From assembly GCA_029258695.1 (NCBI GenBank), contig JARIBR010000213.1, positions 1 through 6,742 of the forward strand: a DNA stretch of 6,742 bases, read 5' to 3'. The notes beneath the pieces were generated by a model. It had not been told where the DNA came from. It was given only the letters and a program-made list of their open reading frames with translations, and did not search any database. A program made the position numbers and the translations under genes. Position 1 is the first letter of the stretch, and each line of letters begins with the position of its first letter. Positions 1 to 4,356 of the stretch are shown in pieces. The DNA is from Quadrisphaera sp. GTDB taxonomy: Bacteria; Actinomycetota; Actinomycetes; Actinomycetales; Quadrisphaeraceae.

Positions 1-1544
1 CCTCCTACGAGAAGGCGTGGGCCTACCGCCAGGACCAGCTGCCGTCGACGCACCCGATCGTCGCGGACATGGTGGACCTCGAGGCCGTCGAGGTGAACTT
101 CGACGGCATCACCTACGCCAAGGGCGCCTCGGTGCTCAAGCAGCTCGTGGCCTGGGTGGGTCGCGAGCACTTCACCGCCGGGCTGCGCGCCTACTTCGCC
201 GAGCACGCCTACGGCAACACCACGCTCGACGACTTCCTGCGCGCGCTGGAGACCGCCTCCGGCCGTGAGCTGCGCAACTGGTCTGCCGTGTGGTTGGAGG
301 AGGCCGGCGTCACGACGCTGCGCCCGGTCTTCACCACCGACGAGGAAGGCGTCATCACGGCGTTCTCGGTGGTGCAGGAGGTGCCCGCCGACCACCCCGT
401 GCAGCGCCCGCACCGTCTCGCGATCGGTCTGTACTCCCTCGCGGCTCACCCCGACGGCTCCCCGGGGGTCCTGCGGCGCGTCCACCGGGTGGAGGTCGAC
501 GTCGACGGGGCCTCCACCGAGGTGCCGCAGCTCGTCGGGCAGCCGGAGCCGGACCTGGTGCTCGTCAACGACGAGGACCTCGCCTACGCCAAGATCCGGA
601 TGGACCCGGCCTCGCTGGCCACCGCCGTCCGGCACGTCGCACAGATGCCGGACGCGCTGCCGCGCTCGCTGGTGCTGGCCGCCGCGTGGGACATGACCCG
701 CGACTCCGAGATGGCGGGTCGAGACTTCGTCGACCTCGTGCTGGCGGACGTGGAGGTGGAGACGGAGTCGTCCGTGGTCACCACGCTGCTGCGCCAGCTC
801 GCCACGACGCTGGCGATGTTCGTGGCCCGTGGGCACCGGGAGGACACCGAGGGCGCCGTGGCCGACGAGCTGCTGCGCCTGGCCTCCGCTGCGGCGCCCG
901 GGTCCGACACCCAGCTGCAGCTGACGAAGGCCCTCGCCGCGCGGGCCATCACCGACGAGCAGCTGCGCGCGGTCGCCGACCTCTACGACGGCGCCGCCGT
1001 CTGGGAGGGGCTGGCCGTGGACACCGACCTGCGCTGGGAGCTGCTCACCTCGCTCGTGACCTCGCGGCGGGTGGGGCACCTGGCGATCGAGGCCGAGCTG
1101 CGGCGCGACGACACCGCGGCCGGGCGCCGCGCCGCCGCGGCTGCCAGCGCGGCCATCCCCACGACGGAGGCCAAGCGGGCGGCCTTCGACGCGGTGGTGC
1201 GCCCCGCGCCGGGCGCCGAGCTGCCCAACGCGGTGGCCGCGGCGACGATCACCGGGTTCGGCCGGGTGGTCGGCGACGACGGGCGCGCGCTGCTGGAGGA
1301 GTTCGTCGAGCCGTACTTCGCCGCCATCGAGGGCGTGTGGCGCACCCGCAGCAACGAGATCGCGCAGCAGGTGGTGACAGGGCTGGCTCCCGTGGCGCTG
1401 GCCTCGCCGGAGCTCGTGGAGCGTTACGACGCCTGGCTCGCCGACGCCCCCGCCGACCTGCCGGCGCTGCGGCGCCTGGTGTCCGAGGACCGTGCGGGCG
1501 TGGTGCGTGCCATCGCCGCGCAGGAGGTCGACCTGGCGCGGTAG
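1..1544 (+). CDS. pepN: Aminopeptidase N (M1 family zinc metallopeptidase), C-terminal part, 5' truncated
   Basis: Cytosolic M1 peptidase that removes N-terminal residues from peptides. The frame is already open at the left edge (first full codon at 3) and runs 513 residues to a TAG at 1542-1544. The usual actinobacterial enzyme is about 850 residues, so roughly the last 60% is present and the GAMEN and HEXXH motifs lie upstream of the window. The first residues read RQDQLPSTHPIVAD and then FDGITYAKGASVLKQL, a hallmark block of this family. The Tyr of TYAKG (codon 114-116) aligns with the transition-state-stabilising Tyr381 of E. coli PepN (VYEKG). After this comes the beta-sandwich region, ending near PDLVLVNDEDLAYAKIRMD, and then an alpha-helical ERAP1-like C-terminal domain of about 310 residues. 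The visible part looks intact, with no frameshift. A hairpin and the R1 palindrome follow the stop. I am confident of the family; the exact substrate range cannot be read from this part. Confidence 0.96.
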   Translation, partial: SYEKAWAYRQDQLPSTHPIVADMVDLEAVEVNFDGITYAKGASVLKQLVAWVGREHFTAGLRAYFAEHAYGNTTLDDFLRALETASGRELRNWSAVWLEEAGVTTLRPVFTTDEEGVITAFSVVQEVPADHPVQRPHRLAIGLYSLAAHPDGSPGVLRRVHRVEVDVDGASTEVPQLVGQPEPDLVLVNDEDLAYAKIRMDPASLATAVRHVAQMPDALPRSLVLAAAWDMTRDSEMAGRDFVDLVLADVEVETESSVVTTLLRQLATTLAMFVARGHREDTEGAVADELLRLASAAAPGSDTQLQLTKALAARAITDEQLRAVADLYDGAAVWEGLAVDTDLRWELLTSLVTSRRVGHLAIEAELRRDDTAAGRRAAAAASAAIPTTEAKRAAFDAVVRPAPGAELPNAVAAATITGFGRVVGDDGRALLEEFVEPYFAAIEGVWRTRSNEIAQQVVTGLAPVALASPELVERYDAWLADAPADLPALRRLVSEDRAGVVRAIAAQEVDLAR

Positions 1545-1550
1545 GCGACC

Positions 1551-1573
1551 GACCGGGCGGGCCTCGCCCAGTC
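1551..1573 (+). terminator. Terminator-like hairpin after pepN
   Basis: Seven bases after the pepN stop, GGGCG (1555-1559) pairs with CGCCC (1565-1569) across a 5-nt loop. The stem can extend past one C/A mismatch to GAC/GTC (1551-1553 with 1571-1573). There is no T tract, which is common for hairpin terminators in high-GC actinobacteria. The much stronger R1 palindrome begins 3 bp downstream and may be the real transcription end, so the two could act together. Confidence 0.4.
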
Positions 1574-1575
1574 GG

Positions 1576-1668
1576 GGTCGAGCGGGGATCTGGTGCGGCG
1601 CGCCACGGCGTGTCGTCCGCACCAGATCCCCGCTCGTCGCCGACGGGGCGCACCAGCTCCCCGCTCGA
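1576..1668 (-). repeat. 60-bp palindromic repeat R1 plus extra arm copy
   Basis: CGAGCGGGGATCTGGTGCGG (1579-1598) is an exact 20-bp inverted repeat of 1617-1636, with an 18-nt loop. Read on the minus strand, 1576-1635 aligns without gaps to R2 (3053-3112) and R3 (4228-4287). The ends GAGCGGGG and CCCCGCTCGACC and the centre CGACACGCCG are shared. A further arm, GCACCAGCTCCCCGCTCGA (1650-1668), lies on the plus strand with its CCGCTCG exactly 31 bp after that of the palindrome. R1 has the most perfect stem of the three copies. It resembles REP or small MITE-like elements in structure, but I cannot assign it to a named family. It may also serve as a transcription terminator. Confidence 0.85.
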
Positions 1669-1675
1669 GTGCGCG

Positions 1676-1705
1676 GCTGTGGACACACGGGCCGTCGTCC
1701 ACAGC
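1676..1705. promoter_or_regulatory. Inverted repeat A upstream of the AbiEi-like gene (possible operator)
   Basis: GCTGTGGAC (1676-1684) and GTCCACAGC (1697-1705) form a perfect 9-bp inverted repeat around a 12-nt centre, about 50 bp before the ATG of the AbiEi-like gene. AbiEi of Streptococcus agalactiae represses its own operon by binding inverted repeats in the promoter, so an operator role is plausible but inferred. Each arm is also one base from the actinobacterial DnaA box TTGTCCACA, which is an alternative reading. No clear -35/-10 pair was found here. Confidence 0.4.
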
Positions 1706-1724
1706 GTTGCGCCCACCGCGCCGC

Positions 1725-1751
1725 CCACCGTCGTCGCGGGCACGACGGTGG
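1725..1751 (+). promoter_or_regulatory. Inverted repeat B covering the ribosome binding region of the AbiEi-like gene
   Basis: CCACCGTCGT (1725-1734) and ACGACGGTGG (1742-1751) are a perfect 10-bp inverted repeat with a 7-nt loop, ending 4 nt before the ATG at 1756. In RNA this would be a strong hairpin that buries the only ribosome-binding-like stretch (GGTGGA, 1747-1752). It could limit translation or, as DNA, be a second binding site next to inverted repeat A. Either role is inference. Confidence 0.4.
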
Positions 1752-1755
1752 ACCC

Positions 1756-2679
1756 ATGCCGACCACGATGGACACGACGCTCTCGCTGTCCGCCCTCGCT
1801 GCGAGCCAGGACGGGGTGCTCAGCCGCCGAGACCTCCTCGAGCACGGCGTCACGGCCCACGCCCTGCGCGCCCGGCTGAGGTCGGGTGACTGGGATCACC
1901 TGCTGCCAGGTACTTACCTGGTTGAGGTGGATCGCGGCGGCGGAGCACTGCGACGGGCGTGGGCGCGCTCGGCCGTGCTCGCCGTGCCCGGCGCGACGCT
2001 CAGCCACGGCACCGCGGCCAGGCTGCACGGCATCGAGGGCGTCCCACGATCGGGAGCCGTGGACGTGCTGGTGCCGCGGCGCGTCGAAGCCGTCCGCCGG
2101 CCGCTGTCCCCGCGGCGCTGGCGCGTCGTGCCCGAGCACGTCGTCGACCTCGACGGTCTGCCGGTCACGTCGCTCGTCCGGACGCTGGCCGACCTCGTCC
2201 CGCTGCTCGACCGCCCCGACGGGCTCGCGGTGCTGGACTCCGCTCTGCACCGGGGACTGGTGGATGCTGCAGGCGTCGAGACCTCAGCCGCGATGGCCGC
2301 CCGCCGGCGCGGTGCTGCGGGGGTGGCGGGTCTGTGGGCCTTGGCGGACGCCCGGGCCGAGACGGCCATCGAGAGCCGAGCGCGCCTGCGGTGCCTCGAC
2401 GCCGGGCTCCGGCCGCGGGCTCTCCAGGAGGAGGTCCGCGACGACCACGGGCACCTGCTGGCGCGCGGGGACCTGACGTTCGACCGCCTCGACCCTGACG
2501 AGCCACCGCTCATCCTCGAGGCTGACGGGCGCGGCCCTCACGACTCCCCCGACGCCCTGTACCGCGACCGGTGGCGGGCCAACGCGCTCAGCGCCAGAGG
2601 CCATCGGATCGTCCGGTGCACCTGGAGCGACACGTGCAGCCGCCTCGCGATCCCGACGATGGTGCGCGCCGCGCTCTGA
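1756..2679 (+). CDS. AbiEi-type (type IV antitoxin family) protein with C-terminal Vsr/DUF559-like region, orphan
   Basis: A 307-residue protein, MPTTMDTTLS to TMVRAAL. Residues ~11-55 form the winged helix typical of AbiEi-family antitoxins (DGVLSRRDLLEHGVTAHALR, then GDWDHLLPGTYL). Residues 81-93 (TLSHGTAARLHGI) and 133-147 (DGLPVTSLVRTLADL) are the conserved middle blocks of the family. The C-terminal ~110 residues resemble the Vsr/DUF559 PD-(D/E)XK fold: IESRAR (205-210), GDLTF with Asp239, LEADG with Glu255 and Asp257, and RANALSARGHRIVRCTW (274-290). No catalytic Lys is seen in the usual place, so nuclease activity is uncertain. The frame is open further upstream, but the codons before 1756 cross the R1 palindrome and read as low-complexity Arg/Gly/Ala, so ATG 1756 is preferred; ATG 1768 is possible. 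No abiEii-like toxin gene follows. Such orphans are common in actinobacteria, and their function is mostly unknown. Confidence 0.85.
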   Translation: MPTTMDTTLSLSALAASQDGVLSRRDLLEHGVTAHALRARLRSGDWDHLLPGTYLVEVDRGGGALRRAWARSAVLAVPGATLSHGTAARLHGIEGVPRSGAVDVLVPRRVEAVRRPLSPRRWRVVPEHVVDLDGLPVTSLVRTLADLVPLLDRPDGLAVLDSALHRGLVDAAGVETSAAMAARRRGAAGVAGLWALADARAETAIESRARLRCLDAGLRPRALQEEVRDDHGHLLARGDLTFDRLDPDEPPLILEADGRGPHDSPDALYRDRWRANALSARGHRIVRCTWSDTCSRLAIPTMVRAAL

Positions 2680-2859
2680 CGACGTGCGGGGCCCCACCCG
2701 CCTGGACCCCGGGCAGGAAGCCGGACGACGGCAGCCGGTCCACCACAGCGGGTCGTGAGCAGCAGACCACGATCGGCAGGTTGTCGGCAGCAAGCCATCG
2801 GTCGCGAATCGGCACGGCACCCTGCGGTGCTCGACGGCGCGCCCGGGCCGCGACCGCGG
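2680..2859. other. Non-coding stretch, possible minus-strand gene remnant
   Basis: No plus-strand gene is supported between the AbiEi-like stop and the repeat array. On the minus strand, roughly 2820 down to 2690, one frame reads protein-like sequence (DRWLAADNLPIVVCC, then DRLPSSGFLPGVQ) with mostly G/C third positions. It has no supported start, and its upstream side runs into the minisatellite and its downstream side towards the neighbouring gene. It could be a decayed fragment of a gene I do not recognise, or chance. No promoter or terminator is evident. Confidence 0.3.
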
Positions 2860-3008
2860 GCACCACGTCCCCGTTCGCCTCCGTCGTCGGGGCCTGCTCG
2901 CCGCTCGCCGCCGTCCCCCGGCCCCGCTCGCCGCTCGCCGCCGTCCCCCGGCCCGGCTCGCCGCTCGCCGCTCGCCGCTCGCCGCTCGCCGCTCGCCGCT
3001 CGCGAGCG
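2860..3008. repeat. Minisatellite of 30-bp units ending in a CCGCTCG heptamer run
   Basis: The array opens with a degenerate copy of the palindrome arm, GCACCACGTCCCCGTTCG (2860-2877). Cores then recur at exactly 30-bp steps: CCGTTCG at 2871, and CCGCTCG at 2901, 2931 and 2961. The units between share CCGTC, CCCCGG and GCTCG blocks. From 2961 to 3002 the heptamer CCGCTCG repeats six times head to tail with no change. The run closes with the 12-bp palindrome CGCTCGCGAGCG (2997-3008), where the core meets its own inverse. The array is non-coding; the long open frames across it are by-products of the GC-rich repeats. Confidence 0.9.
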
Positions 3009-3052
3009 TCCACGGTTCGCGCTGCAGGCCCACCACCGCTGATGGCCGCGCC

Positions 3053-3140
3053 GAGCGGGGAGGTGGCGCACGCGACACGCCGTGCCGAGCCGCACCAAAT
3101 CCCCGCTCGACCGCGCCACAGCGCACCAACTCCCCGCTCG
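3053..3140 (+). repeat. 60-bp palindromic repeat R2 plus extra arm copy
   Basis: Positions 3053-3112 align without gaps to R3 and to the reverse complement of R1: left end GAGCGGGGAGG, centre CGACACGCCGTG, right arm GCACCAAATCCCCGCTCGA. The stem is less perfect than in R1, with several mismatches in the inner arm. A second right arm, GCACCAACTCCCCGCTCG (3123-3140), follows with its CCGCTCG 31 bp after the first, as in R1 and R3. It passes directly into the 30-bp tandem units. Confidence 0.85.
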
Positions 3141-3230
3141 GCACCGTCACCCGGCCCGCCTCCCCGCTCGGCACCGTCACCCGGCCCGCCTCCCCGCTCG
3201 GCACCGTCACCCGGCCCGGCTCCCCGCTCG
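3141..3230. repeat. Three tandem 30-bp units
   Basis: Units 3141-3170, 3171-3200 and 3201-3230 each start GCACCGTCACCCGGCCC and end TCCCCGCTCG. The first two are identical and the third differs only at the GCC/GGC step. The shared core, and the similarity to the 30-bp units at 2871-2961 (CCGTC, CCCGG, CCGCTCG), indicate a common origin with the palindrome arm. The region from here to the promoter at 3341 holds no other recognisable feature. Confidence 0.93.
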
Positions 3231-3340
3231 ACGACCGTTGGGGAGGCATGGGAGGGCACCGTGCAGCCGAGGCGCTGGCGTGCCGCCGCGCACACACCCG
3301 CGCCGCCGATCCAGCACACCGCCGATCGAGTCAGCCCTAC

Positions 3341-3375
3341 TTGACACCATGTCAGGTAAACCCGACACTTCACGG
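3341..3375 (+). promoter_or_regulatory. Probable leaderless promoter of the XRE-membrane operon with overlapping operator
   Basis: TTGACA (3341-3346), a 17-bp spacer and GACACT (3364-3369; it keeps the key A and final T of TANNNT) form a good housekeeping-type promoter. The expected transcription start, 7 nt after the -10 box, is the A of ATG 3376, so the mRNA would be leaderless. The -35 overlaps a perfect 5-bp inverted repeat, TGACA-CCA-TGTCA (3342-3354). A third similar half-site, CGACA (3363-3367), lies two helical turns from the first, in the -10. This arrangement fits autorepression by the XRE protein; that is inferred. Confidence 0.6.
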
Positions 3376-3639
3376 ATGGGACGCACCTCAGCCAGGGGCC
3401 GACGCAACGGCGTGCGCGCCGCGCGGCTGGCCGCCGGCCTGACCCAGGCCGAGCTGGCCGACGCGGGCGGGGTCTCCCGCCAGACGGTGGTCGCCCTGGA
3501 GGCGGGCGACTACGCACCGTCGGTGTACCTGGCGCTGGCGGTGGCGGTGAGGCTCGGCGCCACCGTGGAGGACCTGTTCGGCGAGGACCCGTCGGCCGAC
3601 CGGCCGGCGGCGGAGCACCAGAGGGGAGCAGGGGCATGA
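3376..3639 (+). CDS. Small XRE-family (Cro/CI type) transcriptional regulator
   Basis: An 87-residue DNA-binding protein with a single helix-turn-helix domain at residues ~11-70: VRAARLAAGLTQAELADAGG, recognition helix around SRQTVVALEAGDYAPS, then LALAVAVRLGATVEDLFGED. This matches the compact XRE regulators in which the domain fills nearly the whole protein; the last ~17 residues are a disordered Ala/Arg tail. Start choice: ATG 3349 would add nine residues but lies inside the promoter and has no ribosome site. ATG 3376 sits at the predicted transcription start, so 3376 is preferred. The TGA overlaps the ATG of the membrane-protein gene (ATGA at 3636-3639), implying translational coupling and a shared function. 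It probably regulates its own operon through the TGACA half-sites upstream. The target and the signal are not known. Confidence 0.88.
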   Translation: MGRTSARGRRNGVRAARLAAGLTQAELADAGGVSRQTVVALEAGDYAPSVYLALAVAVRLGATVEDLFGEDPSADRPAAEHQRGAGA

Positions 3640-4172
3640 GCACCTTCGACGGAGGGCCGGTCGACACGAGCGCGGTCGGCGAGGACCACCAGCCACGAGA
3701 AGGCTGGTTCGTCCGGACCGCCGGCGCGGTCGGCGACCTCGGCAACCCCTTCTACCGCGAGGAGCGCCAGCGCGACGTGTGGAACGAGGCCTCCGCCGTG
3801 GGGTTCCAGCTCGTGCTGTGGCTGGGCATGGCCGCAGCAGCCGCCATGATCTGGATCGGTGGCGCGGTCGCGCTGCCCTACGCCGTCACCCTCTACGCCG
3901 TGATCGGGATACCGGCGGTGGTGACCCTCACCTACTCCACCGCGCTCGGCGTCAGCGGCACCGAGGGGGTCCGCATGCTGCGGGCACGCGTGGTGATCTA
4001 TGCGCTGCTCCTGGCGGCCTTCATCGTCGGTGCGGTGCGGGCCGTGCCCGCCGAGCAGGGCGGCTTCGTCGGCGGCATGGCGCAGGGAGCGGTCGTCGGG
4101 GCGGTGATCGCAGCAGTCCTCGTCGTCGTCGCGGTGCTGAGCGCGCGCCGGAGCAGCCAGCGCCGCCGCTGA
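3636..4172 (+). CDS. Four-helix membrane protein of unknown function, coupled to the XRE regulator
   Basis: 178 residues. The first ~55 are polar (GNPFYREERQRDVWNEAS at 36-53). Four hydrophobic segments follow at about 56-78, 80-102, 117-135 and 148-169, and the tail is RRSSQRRR. Arg-rich stretches in the N-terminal part, in the 2-3 loop (RMLRAR) and in the tail predict both termini in the cytoplasm. AGGGGAG (3622-3628) is a good ribosome site about 7 nt before the ATG. The gene overlaps the XRE gene by 4 bp. Small XRE genes paired with a multi-pass membrane protein are a recurring arrangement in bacteria, but I do not recognise this family with confidence and assign no function. The conserved-looking FYREERQRDVWNEAS segment next to helix 1 may be where the cytoplasmic partner contacts it; that is speculation. 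Confidence 0.85.
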   Translation: MSTFDGGPVDTSAVGEDHQPREGWFVRTAGAVGDLGNPFYREERQRDVWNEASAVGFQLVLWLGMAAAAAMIWIGGAVALPYAVTLYAVIGIPAVVTLTYSTALGVSGTEGVRMLRARVVIYALLLAAFIVGAVRAVPAEQGGFVGGMAQGAVVGAVIAAVLVVVAVLSARRSSQRRR

Positions 4173-4201
4173 AGGGCGTAGCCGCAACACCGGGCGGCGC
4201 T
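4159..4201 (+). terminator. Possible hairpin at the end of the membrane-protein gene
   Basis: AGCGCCGCC (4159-4167), just before the stop codon, is exactly complementary to GGCGGCGCT (4193-4201), giving a 9-bp G/C stem with a 25-nt loop. There is no T tract. The convergent layout with the acetyltransferase gene makes a terminator here likely, but R3 just downstream is another candidate. Confidence 0.35.
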
Positions 4202-4227
4202 TGACCGACGACACTCCACCCGCCGGC

Positions 4228-4317
4228 GAACGGGGCGCCGGCGCGGACGACACGCCGGTCGGCGCCGCACCAACCCCCCGCTCGACCGGTCGGCGCCGCA
4301 CCAACCCTCCGCTCGAC
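4228..4317 (+). repeat. 60-bp palindromic repeat R3 plus 31-bp tandem arm duplication
   Basis: Positions 4228-4287 align gap-free with R2 and with the reverse complement of R1: GAACGGGG at the left, GGACGACACGCCG in the centre, GCCGCACCAACC and CCGCTCGACC at the right. This is the most diverged stem of the three. The right arm is duplicated in tandem: 4256-4286 and 4287-4317 are 31-bp copies with one difference (CCCC versus CCTC before CGCTCG). The element lies between convergent genes and could end transcription from both sides. Confidence 0.85.
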
Positions 4318-4324
4318 GAGGTCC

Positions 4325-4352
4325 GCACGGTCGCGCCCCCGAGGAGCCGTGC
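4325..4352 (-). terminator. Possible hairpin after the acetyltransferase gene
   Basis: GCACGG (4325-4330) pairs exactly with CCGTGC (4347-4352) across a 16-nt loop, 4 nt beyond the stop of the minus-strand acetyltransferase gene. The short stem, large loop and lack of a T tract make this a weak candidate. Confidence 0.28.
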
Positions 4353-4356
4353 AGGC

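Noticed and set aside
1676..1705. Pair of DnaA boxes or a replication origin
   Set aside because: Each site is one base off the consensus, there are only two, there is no AT-rich region, and no dnaA or dnaN is near.
1492..1755. Upstream extension of the AbiEi-like gene to 1492
   Set aside because: It would overlap the pepN end and translate the R1 palindrome; family homology begins just after ATG 1756.
1906..1921. Palindrome CCAGGTA-CT-TACCTGG
   Set aside because: It lies inside the conserved PGTYL coding segment of the AbiEi-like gene and is short; probably chance.
2860..3230. Periodic ~30-bp repeats as a CRISPR array
   Set aside because: Units are contiguous with no unique spacers of regular length, and no cas gene is near; this is a minisatellite.
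2571..3344. Long open frames across the repeat region on both strands (plus 2571-3344, minus 2588-3745)
   Set aside because: They are Arg/Pro/Ala/Gly low-complexity translations of GC-rich repeats, lack ribosome sites and overlap real genes at their ends.
3082..3375. Upstream extension of the XRE gene to 3082 or 3349
   Set aside because: It would translate repeats and the promoter; there is no ribosome site, and ATG 3376 fits a leaderless start.
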